From Euglena gracilis (Eukaryota; Euglenida; Euglenophyceae; Euglenales), in contig CP154955.1 of assembly GCA_039621445.1 (NCBI GenBank), forward strand, positions 44,539,540 through 44,603,539: a stretch of 64,000 nt of DNA, given 5' to 3'. The position numbers and the translations under genes are program-made. The notes under the pieces were generated by a model that made no database searches, had not been told where the DNA came from, and saw only the letters and a list, made by a program, of their open reading frames with translations. The stretch's first letter is position 1; each line of letters begins with the position of its first letter. Positions 1 through 10,487 of the stretch are shown here, piece by piece.

Positions 1-1853
1 CGAGGGCCTGGATAGTCTCAAACAGGCTCGTCCAAATGCAGCTTGTGGTGGTGTTAGGTTGCGGCAACGATAAGTTTCATGGATCACTCCACGAACGCGC
101 CGCCACTGCACAAATGCAAAGAGAGATTTCTAATGAACCGTTGGAAGTGAAAATTGTCATGTTTTTTTCTGTAGATGAATAAGAAATATAGGGTTGTCAG
201 AGTGAATGCTCCTTGCTGTCTTTTGGGGAGTGCAAACACCGCCAAAAAGAGATGTGTCGTCAGAAAGACTTTTCTAAAAAATACACAAATTCAATTGAGC
301 ACTTGCAAATTTCAAGAAAGTTCTCCCAGGATGACAATTCCCACAACTATCCTAACTATCCTCGGGGGGAGTCAAATTTTATGGTAATTTGAATGGGATT
401 TTATGGAAAGCTGGATTATGGCCTGAAATTGCAGTTATTCTTAAATCCATTTTGAGAGTCATTTTCTGGGTCAAAATCAAAGCAAATGTCCAAAATACCA
501 AATGAAGGCCTTAGAACGCCCTATGTACTCGTATTTTGATTTTCGCAAGGAAGCAAGACCCGTCCATTCGGGGGGATTTTCGAGCTTCATGTTTGGTCTT
601 CCAAGGTTTTCCATTTCATGCGTTCTGTGACCCCCCCCCAAAAAAAACGACCCAATACTCGCCTGAAATGGTCAAACTTGGGCGAGGCATGGTGTTGCAA
701 GTCCATTTAAGGGGCTCCCGACCAACCTGAGTCAGATTTGTCCAGTCATTTAAACAACATGCCGATGTTTATCTCATCAACCAAAAAAAAATGCGGAAAA
801 AGATAAACCAAAAGGAAAATTGGTCAAAAGTGCGCGGTTGTGGTATTGGTGGCAGTACATCGGAATTTCTTTTAGCCGCTGGTGATCCGCCGAAGTATTT
901 TGCTTTATTTGGACCCCCATGCCCCCTTGGGGGTTTCAGGGTGTGAGGAGAGTTTTTTATGGGGGATATGGCATGCAGATACGACAAGAGAGGCAATGGG
1001 GGGGTCCAAACTTCGGTCGTTCGGACCCGCCATTAATTAACTCCATTAACTAATTAGTTAGGGCAAAAACTTTCAAAAGGCCTGAAATTTCTGACATTGG
1101 AAATCTGCATTCACATGTTTTCTGCAATCTGCAATCTATGCATTGAGACCATGTGTGTTTCCTAACATTTGCTGTTTTGCAGGGACATGCCACCTTAGAA
1201 GAACCCTTTACTGTATGTTCTGATAGATGTCTGCATTGTACACACGGAGTGGTAGAGCGCATGGTCAATTCACCCAAAACCAGCCATCAAAACTTGGATC
1301 TCTCTCACACACCCCAAAGTGGCCGCCCTCCAGGTGGCGTGAGACCCCCTGGGGGGGGGGGGCAATAATGGTCACTTGGGACAAGCACTTTGGGGGCCAA
1401 AGTGGAGCAGACTTCAGATGGGGAACCTTGCATCGTACACATGAGCTTGGCACTTCTGAACCAAAATTTCATCCCAGCAGAAACTGTTTTCGGTGAAAAA
1501 TTCGTGGGTGAGCAGCTCTGTTTAACAAAACCATTCCTCCATTACACTCATCCAACTCAGATAAACTTCATTTTTCACAGGCCCCCTCAGATCCAATCAT
1601 TGAAATTATAAAAAAAACACCTTCCAAAGACAGGAAATTTCTTCAAGTTGGTCGTGAAAGTTGTGCTTTGAAATTTCATGAAAACTTTTGTCCTTTATTG
1701 GGTTTGTTATGGGAACCATTGTTGCCAGAAGGATTTTGCACGTGTGTCATATGCTCAGAATACCCTCAGCCCCTCCTTTTTGGAAAATGGCCTCTTGGTC
1801 CATTTGCCGACAAGTAACACACATAGTCAATGAGAGAATTAACAAACTTCAAA

Positions 1854-1885
<32 letters not shown>

Positions 1886-2748
1886 AAACTGCTGGTGGCG
1901 AGGGAAATAAACATGCTTGCTAAAATCAAATCTCACAAAAGCACATAAAGACATACAGCAATTGGAGGGACGGACTTCTTGGAGAAAGAATGCAAACGAT
2001 TGGATGGTTGGTTCTTTTGAGTTGTCAGAGTGCCACAGTAAAGAAGGGCCAGGAGGTGCAAAAGCAACCACAACATTGGCTGGCATCTGCCACAAGAATC
2101 ATGGTTTGGGCATAATCAGAATAAAAAGAAACTGTGGTGGGATGTCAAAGGCATGTCAAAAGACCCTAAAATGGAAAACCGGTCGAATATCCCCCCCCCC
2201 TTGTTTGGACCTCCGTGGGGGGGGGGGTAATCAAATTGGTAGAGCACAAGACGAAAGCACAAGGATCCAAAATTATAACGGTGTCGAGTAGTCAGCCACA
2301 CTAAAACTCCGTTTCCTACCAGTTGTGTCGAATCAGAGAGACCTGTACATGACTCACGGCCATTGCCCTGGACACCCACTTACACGCACACCTTCAACAC
2401 GACAACGCTTCCGTCCAAAGTGTGCCAAGTAGGAGAATCACCACACAACCAGATCAAGATCGTGCAAGTCTAGTCAAAATGCCAACGCAAACCACACAAT
2501 CCGAAATGGAGACGAGTGGTACTTTCCCATTCCGCATCAAACCAACTCATACTCCACCAAGTGTACCAAGTGTAATTGCCTGGTTAGTACCAAGTGTGGT
2601 ACCACCAAGTGTAAAAATGGTCATTCGCAGGGACTCTGTCAAACAAAGATTGGGATTTACACCTTTTGCGTTCTCAAACAACGAAGTCCTTCCTCGGTAT
2701 TGGATCTTGTGGCGTACAACATCGCATTGCGCGATTGAACTTAAGCTC
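1..2748. other. Anonymous AT/GC-mixed sequence, no supported gene
   Basis: No open frame here has a recognisable domain; all frames are short and interrupted. The stretch contains short C and G runs and a (GA)n tract. A stretch near 2275-2420 resembles 35705-35850 inside Element 2 in the order of short words (ACGGTGTCGA, CCGTTT, TACCAG/CACCAG). It may therefore be an old fragment of that element's protease-to-RT region, but the match is weak. Confidence 0.5.
1859..1885. repeat. (GA)n microsatellite
   Basis: An uninterrupted AG dinucleotide run of about 27 bases. Similar GA runs sit immediately after the Element 1 LTR (53610-53630, and 29700-29716 on the minus strand) and at 19094-19113, but the flanks here are different. 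Confidence 0.9.
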
Positions 2749-3370
2749 GGGAACCGACGGATTATCACCATGATCCCGGCCGGTTCCCGGATTTTTTTTT
2801 CCAGTCGCGAGCGACTGGATTCCTAGTTTCCGAATCACCCGGAATTGACCCCCAACTCCCCGCCAGGCCCGAGTTCTTCACGCGCGAAGGGGTCCAAACT
2901 GGGTAGGATCGGCCCGCCCCCCTGGATAAGCCCCCCCCTTTGGACTCTGCCATTTCGGCCAAAAAAAATGTCAATTTTCAAAATATCTCCAAAATGAAGC
3001 CAAATCAAAGGAAATGTCCGGAGACCTAATTTGAAGCCCTTGGAACGCCCCATCTGCCGGTATTTTGATTTCCCCGCAACTCCCCGCCTAGCCCGAGATA
3101 CGGCCGTTTTCGGCCCAGATGGCCGTTTTGTACACTTTTCCCTCTGTTCGACTTAGCCGTTTTCGGGGGGTGGGGGGTCAAAAAATTGATGTTTTCCAAA
3201 TTTCTCGAAAATGATGCAAAATCAAAGGAAATGTCCGGAGACCTAAATTGAAGCCCTTGGGACGCTCCATCTACTGGGATTATGGGTTCCCACAACTCCC
3301 CGCGTAGCCCGAGATACGGCGTTTTTTGGCCAATTTAGGCCATTTTGTACACTTTTTCCACTGTTTGACT
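2749..3370 (+). repeat. Composite repeat R1, copy 1 (spacer part)
   Basis: About 600 bp that recurs in the same orientation at 15231-15840, beginning at the shared words GACGGATTATCACCATGATC and continuing through similar CCCCAACTCCCCGCC and GGAAATGTC blocks. In both places it leads directly into 162-bp tandem units. No coding capacity is visible. It appears to be the 5' part of a larger composite repeat: spacer, tandem units, GC array. Confidence 0.8.
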
Positions 3371-4690
3371 TAGCCGTTTTCAGCCAAAAAAAGTTGAAAA
3401 AAACCGAATTTTTTTTGCCCCAGACGATGTTTTTTGGCCTCCCAGACCCGGAAAATTTGTTTTTGAGCCGAAAACGAGCGTTTTTCGACCCGCCAGCGCC
3501 CCGTTTTTGGCCGCCAACCCGTTGATTTTGGGTCAAAACCGGGTCAAAAAAGTCGAAAAAAATCGAAAAAATTTTTTGCCCCAAACGATGTTTTTTGGCC
3601 TCCCGGACCCGGAAATACTGCTTTTGAGCCGAAAACGAGCGTTTTTCGACCCGCCGGCGCCACGTTTTTGGCCGCCAACCATACATCTCTTTAAGGACCC
3701 CGGGGGGGGGGGGTGCTGGGCTAGGGCTAGAAATTTGGGCTGGCTAGAAATTTGGGCTGGCTAGCCCGCCCCCCCCCCCCCCGGGGGGGGGGGCTAGGCC
3801 CCGGCTGGACCCGAACCGGGGCGAGCTGGACTGAAATCGGAAAAATGCCCAAAAATGACCTGCAGAACACAGTTTTGAAAAAATGATGCATCTGAAACCC
3901 CCCAAAAATGCCCCAAACGCCCCCCAAACCCCATTTTTGGCCACTTTTGAACACAATTTTTCAAAAAATTTCGGCGCTTTGCGCCGAAAAAATTTTGTGC
4001 TGGACCCCCAAAAAAGGGGCTGGCTAGCTGGGCTAGCAGCACCCCCCCCCCCCGGGGAGGGGTGCTGCTGCGGCTGGGCTAGGCCCAAATCGGGGCTGGC
4101 TGCAGCCGCCCCCCCCCCCCGGGGGGTTCGCAAAACCTTAGAGAGATGTATGCCGCCAACCCGTTGATTTTGGGTCAAAACTGGGTCAAAAAAGTCGAAA
4201 AAAATCGAAAAAAAATTTTGCCCGAAACGATGTTTTTTGGCCTCCCGGACCTAGAAAACCTGTTTTTGAGCCGAAAACGAGCGTTTTTCAACCCGCCAGC
4301 GCCCCGTTTTGGGCCGCCAACCCAGTGATTTTGGGTCAAACCCGGGTCAAAAAAGTCGAAAAAAGTCGAAAAAAATTTTTTGCCCGAAACGATGTTTTTT
4401 GGCCTCCCGGACCCGGAAAACCTGTTTTTGAGCCGAAAATGAGCGTTTTTCGACCCGCCAGCGCCCCGTTTTGGGCCGCCAACCCAGTGATTTTGGGTCA
4501 AACCTGGGTCGAAAAAGTCGAAAAAAATCGGAATAAATTTTTTTGCCCGAAACGATGTTTTTTGGCCTCCCGGACCCGGAAAACCTGTTTTTGAGCCGAA
4601 AACGAGCGTTTTTCGACCCGCCAGCGCCCCGTTTTGGGCCGCCAACGCATTGACTTCGGGTAAAAAAAAGTCAAAAAAATCGAAAAATGA
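3347..4690 (+). repeat. Tandem array of ~162-bp units
   Basis: Unit starts marked by GCCGCCAAC fall at 3509, 3671, 4152, 4313, 4475 and 4638, a period of 161-163 bp once the MITE at 3680-4152 is removed. Each unit carries GTCGAAAAAA runs, CGATGTTTTTTGGCC, CGGACCCGGAAA and GAGCCGAAAACGAGCG. Related units lie at 15840-16107 (+) and 20480-20984 (-). The short open frames across it are by-products of the repeat. Confidence 0.9.
3680..4152. mobile_element. MITE, hAT-like (8-bp target duplication)
   Basis: A 473-bp insertion in one 162-bp unit. Its ends are inverted copies: CATACATCTCTTTAAGG at 3680-3696 and CCTTAGAGAGATGTATG at 4136-4152, one mismatch in 17. It is flanked by the exact 8-bp direct repeat CCGCCAAC (3672-3679 and 4153-4160); removing it restores the unit. 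Eight-base duplications and CA-starting ends fit the hAT superfamily (established knowledge). There is no transposase, and the interior is poly-C/poly-G with GGCTAG words. Confidence 0.85.
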
Positions 4691-4699
4691 GCGTTTTTC

Positions 4700-5110
4700 A
4701 ACCCCCTCCCAAGCCCAGGCCGGGCCAGCCGGGCTGCTGGGCCGCCGGGCCGCCGGGCCGGCCGGGCCCGCTGGGCCGCCGTCCGGGCCGCCGGGCCGCC
4801 GGCCGGGCCGCCGGGCCGCCGGGCTGCCGGGCCGCCGGGCCGCTTGCCGGGCCGCCGGCCGGGCCGCCGGGCCACCGGCCGGGCCGCCGGCTGGGCCACC
4901 GGGCCGCCGGGCCGCCGGGTCGCCGGCCGGGCCGCCGGGACGATGGCCGGGCCGCCGGGCCGCCGGGTCGCCGGCCGGGCCGCCGGGCCACCGGGCCGCC
5001 GGGACGATGGCCGGGCCGCCAGGCTGCCGGCCGGGCCACCGGGCCGCAGGCCGGGCCGCCGGGCCGATGGCCGGGCCGCCGGGCTGCCGGCCGGGCCGCC
5101 AGGCCGGGGT
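4700..5110 (+). repeat. GC-rich array (GGGCCGCCG-type)
   Basis: About 400 bp built almost wholly from short GGGCCGCCG words with scattered variants. It is open in several frames on both strands, giving proline/glycine/arginine/alanine-rich translations, so those long frames are not evidence of genes. A shorter GC-rich block of similar type sits at 20365-20470 next to the tandem units in opposite orientation, so this is probably the 3' part of the composite repeat. Confidence 0.9.
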
Positions 5111-5386
5111 CAATGAAGGGGTGAGGGCGCGCTTTTTAAGAGCTCAGCACTATTCAAAACCTGGCCAAATAAGGGGGGGGGGTTGAAATTTTGGCTTTGC
5201 GAGAGGGCAAAAAAAAAATTTTCAGCGCCTTCGGCGCCTAAAAAAATTCCTCCCCGGACCCAAATGCTCAATTAATGGGGCGGGGGTCAAATAAGGGGGG
5301 GAGTGGTACCTTTCCACCCACCCCCTCTTGGAAATGAGCATCAGAAATGTGGAAGAAACCAATGAAATGCGGAAACCGCAATCAGG

Positions 5387-5645
5387 ATCGTGAAAAGCAC
5401 GATCTCCGTCGCGTTTCTTGCAAAAAAAAAATTCTGGATTCGCGAAAAAGCGATCTGAATCGAGCAAAAACCCGAACAGAATCGTGAAATGCACAACTTC
5501 CGTCGATTTCCCGCTAACAAGTTTTCAGATTCGCAGAAATGCAATCTGAATTGCGGAAATCACAATTGAAATCGTGAAAAGCACGATTTACGTCGCATTT
5601 CCCGCAAAAAAAATTCTTTAGTATTCACAAAAACGCGATCTGAAA
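5387..5645. repeat. Tandem repeat, ~90-94 bp period
   Basis: Three diverged units begin with ATCGTGAAA at 5387, 5481 and 5571. Each contains a CGTCG word, a CCGC/CTTGC word and a GATTCGC/ATTCAC word. No coding signal. Confidence 0.7.
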
Positions 5646-5684
5646 ACAGCCACCAACGCTACAGGGGGGGAATTGGTATCGGAG

Positions 5685-5756
5685 GCCTTCGGAAAAATTG
5701 CGGAAAAATTGCGCAAAATTGCGGAAATTGCGGAAAAATTGCGGAAAATTTGATAT
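5685..5756 (+). repeat. Short tandem repeat (TTGCGGAAA)n, copy 1
   Basis: Imperfect 9-12-base repetitions of AAATTGCGG. A longer version is at 7822-7935. Both are followed by related sequence ending in GGTGTCGGAACAATTTTTTCC. Confidence 0.85.
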
Positions 5757-5914
5757 CGGGTAAACACATTTCTGCTTGGGGGGACTTAGAAAATTTTCAA
5801 TTGTGAGGTTCAGAACACCGCAACACCCACGTCGATGCAGGCGAGCACAAATCAACACGCTTGATGTTCTTTGCACAGGTGGGACGCACCCAATCCTATG
5901 ACCAGTGGTGCACC

Positions 5915-6240
5915 TGTGCAGCGGTGTCGGAACAATTTTTTCCCGGGGGGGGCGAGGAACCGACAAAATTTGGAGCAAATCCTTTTTTTCCCCGGCGCGA
6001 AGCGCCAAGGAAAAAAATTTTTATGGCACAACCAAAATGTACTTTTTTCTGTCCCCCTGGCCCCGAAGGGGCCGAGACGCTAACATATGTCCCCCTCCCT
6101 CCATTTTCTTGACCAGCCGAGTTTGGGGGAAACTCTTTGGGTCAACGAAAAAAAAATGATTTTGCGCAAAGTGAAAAAAATGGCTTCTTCACCCCCCCCC
6201 CCCCAGGTTGCGAAGTCGACAATTGGGGCCCCGGGCGGAT
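5915..6240. repeat. Hairpin-rich repeat block, copy 1
   Basis: 5915-6085 matches 7995-8160 in the same orientation (GGTGTCGGAACAATTTTTTCC, CAAAATTTGGAGCAA, TGGCACAACCAAAATGTAC). 6085-6240 matches 8230-8390 in the opposite orientation (GACCAGCCGAGTTTGGGGGA). It contains small perfect hairpins such as GGCGC-GAA-GCGCC. No gene is supported. Confidence 0.75.
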
Positions 6241-6289
6241 TCCTGTGGGTGCTCATCCTGGGGGTGATGCCGACCTGGTCGGCCCGACC

Positions 6290-6325
6290 ACCTGGTCGGC
6301 CCGACCATGGTCGGGCCGACCAGGT
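6290..6325. repeat. 36-bp perfect palindrome
   Basis: The arms 6290-6307 and 6308-6325 are exact reverse complements, built of GGTCGGCCCGACC words and centred on CCATGG at 6305-6310. Confidence 0.9.
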
Positions 6326-6336
6326 CGATAACTACC

Positions 6337-6375
6337 CCTGGGGGTGATACCGACCAGGTCGGTATCACCCCCAGG
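6337..6375. repeat. 39-bp palindrome with a single-base centre
   Basis: The arms 6337-6355 and 6357-6375 are exact 19-bp reverse complements around one A. The arm starts CCTGGGGGTGATACC. It lies 11 bp after the 36-bp palindrome. Confidence 0.9.
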
Positions 6376-6439
6376 AATCTGCATTACCCCCCCCCCTTTT
6401 GGAAATTTAAGCCCCCCCCCCACCCGGGTTTCCAAAAGA

Positions 6440-7240
6440 CGAGATCAACATGCACCCGAAAAGGGGTTGGCGGATAAAGGGGGTTCATTTTGTTAATAAA
6501 AGGGATAGGGTTAGGTCGACTTGCACCAGAAAAGGGGTTGGCAGATAAAGGGGGTTGGCAGAAAAATGGGGTTTATTTTGTTAATGAAAGGGATAGGGTT
6601 AGGTCGACTTGCACCCGAAAAGGGGTTGGCAGATTAAAGGGGTTTATTTTGTTAATGAAAGGGATAGGGTTAGGTCGACTTGCACTCGAGAAGGGGTTGG
6701 CAGATAAAGGGGGTTGGCAGAAAAATGGGGTTTATTTTGTTAATGAAAGGGATAGGGTTAGGTCGACTTGCACTCGAGAAGGGGTTGGCAGATTAAAGGG
6801 GTTTATTTTGTTAATGAAAGGGATAGGGTTAGGTCGACTTGAGAAGGGGTTGGCAGATAAGAGGGGTTTATTTTGTTAATGAAAGGGATAGGGTTAGGTC
6901 GACTTGCACCCGAAAAGGGGTTGGCAGATTAAAGGGGTTTATTTTGTTAATGAAAGGGATAGGGTTAGGTCGACTTGAGAAGGGGTTGGCAGATAAAAGG
7001 GGTTTATTTTGTTAATGAAAGGGATAGGGTTAGGTCGACTTGAGAAGGGGTTGACAGATAAAAGGGGTTAATTTTGTTAATGAAAGGGATAGGGTTAGGT
7101 CGACTTGCACCCGAAAAAGGGGTTGGCAGATTAAAGGGGTTTATTTTGTTAATGAAAGGGATAGGGTAAGGTCGACTTGCACCCGAAAAGGGGTTGGCAG
7201 ATAAAAGGGGTTTATTTTGTTAATGAAAGGGATAGGGTTA
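6440..7240 (+). repeat. Minisatellite with TAGGGTTAGG core
   Basis: About 11 units of 64-90 bp. Each contains a GGGGTTGGCAGAT-like word, TTTATTTTGTTAATGAAAGG, GATAGGGTTAGGTCGACTT and often GCACCCGAAAA. Length differences come from presence or absence of a short GGTTGGCAGAAAAATGG block. The TAGGGTTAGG core resembles TTAGGG telomere repeat, but only one core occurs per unit. Methionine-starting frames across it (6490-6879) are repeat artefacts. Confidence 0.9.
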
Positions 7241-7242
7241 GG

Positions 7243-7690
7243 TTAGGAGGGGAAAAAAAGTCGGTTTGTGGCCAAGATCCAAACCGGACGCTGGGTTTTG
7301 GACAGAACCGGCGTTCCTGGCGCTGGGTTTTAGGACAGAACCGGCGTCCGGAAAACCCGTGGGGGGGGGACGCCGGTTATGTCCTGAACCCGGCGTCTCA
7401 AAAGCCGGTTTAAACATCAAGAAGTGCCATGGGGTTTTTTCAAGGATTTTTATTTCGGCCGCCAAAGGCGGCCGAGACGGTAATGGATTTTGCAATTTCA
7501 TTCTCCAAAAATGTGCTTTTAACTGGCAAGGTGGCTGCCGAAGGCAGCCGAGACGGTAACACCCTTTGAACCATTGAACATGGCATTACAAAGAAAAATA
7601 TCACATTCATGTTGCAAAAAATTTTTTTCTTTCCAAAATCCCGGGGGGGGGGGGGCGGCCGCCCCCCCCGACCCCCCCTTGTGACACCTA
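7243..7690. repeat. Hairpin repeat block H, copy 1
   Basis: Direct repeat of 8458-8901 (about 90 percent alike by eye), from GGAGGGGAAAAAA to GACCCCCCTTGTGACACC. It contains GGCCGCC-AAA-GGCGGCC and GGCTGCC-GAA-GGCAGCC hairpins and repeated GCCGGGTTTT/AACCGGCGT words. No coding capacity recognised. Confidence 0.8.
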
Positions 7691-7821
7691 TGCACCTGTG
7701 AGAAAAATTGGTAAACTGGGGGGGGGACAACAAAACACAGTAGCACACTTGTTGATCCATTTGAAGAATGGCTTGAACTCATTGCACCTTCCATCTTCGG
7801 TGGTGGGGAAAAATTCTTCAA

Positions 7822-7935
7822 AAAAATGGTGAAAAATTGCGGAAAAATTGCGGAAATTGCGGAAAATTTGCGGAAAATTGCGGAAAATTGCGGAAACTGC
7901 AGAAAATTGCGGAAATTGCGGAAAAATTGCGGATA
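7822..7935 (+). repeat. Short tandem repeat (TTGCGGAAA)n, copy 2
   Basis: About ten imperfect copies of AAATTGCGG, as at 5685-5756. Open frames across it are repetitive and unsupported. Confidence 0.85.
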
Positions 7936-7994
7936 TCAATTCCCCCCCCCCCTGAACGCCACCAGACAGATGTCGGAACACGTGACCACCCCCC

Positions 7995-8390
7995 ACAGCG
8001 GTGTCGGAACAATTTTTTCCTGGGGGGGGGGCGACCGACAAAATTTGGAGCAATCCTTTTTTTCCCCGGCGCGAAGCGCCGAGGAAAATTTTTTTCATGG
8101 CACAACCAAAATGTACTTTTTTCTGTCCCCCTGCCCCCAAAGGGGCCAAGACGTTAACGCCTTTTTTGAAGTCCAATGCTCCAAAAACTTGAGCTAGAAA
8201 GCGAAATCATGGGTAAAACCCCTTTGGAAACCTCCCAACTCAACCCAACTGTCGACTTCGCAACCTGGGGGGGGGGGTGAAGAACCATTTTTTTTCACTT
8301 TGCGCAAAATCATTTTTTTTCGTTGACCCGAAGAGTTTCCCCCAAACTCGGCTGGTCAAGAAAATGGAGGGAGGGGGACATATGGGGTCA
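7995..8390. repeat. Hairpin-rich repeat block, copy 2
   Basis: Counterpart of 5915-6240, with its first half in the same orientation and its second half inverted. It includes the GGCGC-GAA-GCGCC hairpin near 8070 and the GTTGACCCGAAGAGTTTCCC block near 8320. Confidence 0.75.
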
Positions 8391-8457
8391 TCAGTTTGTA
8401 TTCAAACAGCCAAGGTGAAAGTGGTTTGTGGGGTCCCAAAAAACAAAAGGCACGAAA

Positions 8458-8901
8458 GGAGGGGAAAAAAGTCGGTTTGTGGCCAAAAGCCAAACCGGAC
8501 GCCGGGTTTTGGACAAAACCGGCGTTCCTAACGCCGGGTTTTAGGACAGAACCGGCGTCCGGAAAACCCGTGGGGGGGGACGCCGGTTCTGTCCTGAACC
8601 CGGCGTCTCAAACGCCGGTTTAAACATCAAGAAGTGCCGTGGGGTTTTTTCAAGGATTTTTATTTTGGCCGCCAACGGCGGCCGAGACGGAAATGGATTT
8701 TGCAATTTCATTATCCAAAAATGTGCTTTTAACTGGCAAGGTGGCTGCCAAAGGTAGCCGAGACGGTAACGCCCTTTGAACCATTGAACATGGCATTACA
8801 AAGAAAAATATCACATTCATGCTGCAAAAAAAAATTCTTTCCAAAATCCCGGGGGAGGGGGGGGCGGCCCCCCCCCCCCCCCTGACCCCCCCTTGTGACA
8901 C
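8458..8901. repeat. Hairpin repeat block H, copy 2
   Basis: Second copy of the block at 7243-7690, ending at the same word GACCCCCCTTGTGACACC. After that word the two copies diverge completely, which marks a repeat boundary. Confidence 0.8.
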
Positions 8902-8902
8902 C

Positions 8903-9260
8903 GATGCCCCCCCCAAAAATAAGACCCCCCCAAAATTAAGACCCCCCAAAATTAAGACCCCCGCTGAGCCAATCCAGCAAAAAAAACAAAAATAGGACCC
9001 TCCCAATAAATAAGACCTCTCCCTGATGGCGCAAAGCGCCGAAGAAGTTTGAAAATATCCCTAAAAAAGTTACCGAAACCCTCAATTTCACACACAAAAA
9101 TGATGAAACTTCAAAAAAAAATTTGAAGTGCAAAAAAGCAAGCTAAATGTCGTCTTAGGTGTGAACCCCCCCCCAAAATGAGACCCGGGTCATATTTTGG
9201 GGTCCGTTGCTGGAACCTTCCTCGGGGGTCTTATTTTTGGCGGCGCCTTATTTTTGGATT
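8903..9260. mobile_element. Possible MITE with AAAATAAGACCCC / GGGGTCTTATTTTT ends
   Basis: The left side repeats CCCCCAAAATTAAGACCC words (8905-8965). The right side holds the complement, GGGGTCTTATTTTTGG (near 9225-9245). This layout resembles the better-defined element at 47410-47935, which also has C-tract and CTTATATTT ends. Exact termini and target duplication are unclear. Confidence 0.4.
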
Positions 9261-9499
9261 TTTTCTTGGCCGACCTGGCCCGAAAAAAATATGGTTTTTC
9301 AGTTTCCCAGAAGCATTAAAATTTTCCTTCGGCGCTTCGCGCCATGTGTAAATTCGTGTAAGCACCATCCCCCCCCCTTGTGTACCCCCCCCCATTATGA
9401 ACCCCCTGGGCGGGAGGTACATAATGGGGGGCTCAGTCCGAAGAGGAAGGCACCTAGCCCGGCCATCCGCAGGCACGTCCGCCCCATTGTGAACCAAGG

Positions 9500-10482
9500 T
9501 TGGCCTTCTTCCCGTGAATTCTCCCCCAGGCACAGGTACCGCACCACCCCCTCCGGGATGCGGTAGGCCTCCTCCCTTGTGCACCCGCGCTCGCCACCAC
9601 TGCCTCCCAGCTGTAGCCGATGTCGTCATACGCCGTCTGGTCCTTCCACCATGCTGCCACACTTTCCACCGCAGATGACGTCGTCCAGCTCCTTCGCCAT
9701 CGCGTCGCTTACCCAGAAGCGGGTCGGCTTGCGATACCCGTACTCCGCGAAGCTGTAGTAGTCCACATCCGGACTCGTCGCCACCGCAGCAAGCCGAGCC
9801 TCAGGTTTTCAATCCACTGCCGCGTAGGCGCCAAGTACTCCAACAGCTCCCTTGTGTCCTTCACCACCGCGTCTGCCATGCGGAGCCTCCTCTTGCGGGT
9901 GGTGAGGGCTGTGGAGTACTCGGTACAGGGCGGGCACGCCGCGATGACCTTTAAGTAGCCCGGAGCGTACTGCTCCCAGCACCTCCACTTCCTCACGTCG
10001 GCTACGATGTCCGGCTTCCACTTCTCATCCCGGTCCACGCTGATCACCTTGAAGCCCATCTTCTCCAGCGCTCTTCTGACACTGCCCGTTCCGGAGAACA
10101 GGTCCAGCGCCCATCTTTCCTTCTCTTCCTTTGCCGCCTTCTTCACCGGCTCTTTCTTCTCCCTCTTCGCCGGTGCCTTCTCAACCTCCTTCGCCGGTGC
10201 TTGTCTTTCTTGTGGTGGTGTCTTGTGGAGACTTGGTGGGGCCTTCGGTGATGATGTTGTCAGCGTTGTTGATGGCGATGACGTAGACCTTGGTAGACTC
10301 GATCTCGATGCTGTCTTCCATGCCGTCGGCGTTGAAGAGGACGATGGTGATGTTGATGGGGACGATGGTGTGGGCTTCGCCTTCAACACCTGCCGCAGGC
10401 AGACTCTCTCCCCTTCCTTTGGAGGCTTCCTGCCTCTTCTCTTTCTTTGGACCAGCCGCCGTCCTTCTTCTTCATAGTACAC
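9500..10482 (-). pseudogene. C5-cytosine-methyltransferase-like domain of a decayed retroelement
   Basis: The minus-strand reading starts with a lysine/proline/serine-rich segment and then shows methyltransferase motifs: ALDLFSGTGSV (motif I, SAM binding), ACPPCTEYS (motif IV, with the PC cysteine) and QWIEN (the EN of motif VI). After a frameshift near 9800, another frame continues with VDYYSFAEYGYRKPTRFW, which aligns with VDYCQFSDWGYQKPTRIW in Element 1 pol. So the domain is complete in outline but needs at least one frame change. It is a different lineage from Element 1 (low identity, different upstream sequence). Function is inferred from motifs only. Confidence 0.7.
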
Positions 10483-10487
10483 CGCTC

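Noticed and set aside
1240-1275. tRNA-like words GTGGTAGAGCGC (1249) and TTGGTAGAGCA (2236)
   Set aside because: They resemble the D-arm half of a tRNA, but no matching T-arm GGTTCGA or cloverleaf could be found within 90 bases.
4650-5186. Long open frames on both strands through the GC-rich array
   Set aside because: The array has few A/T bases, so stops are rare in all frames; the products are simple P/G/R/A repeats.
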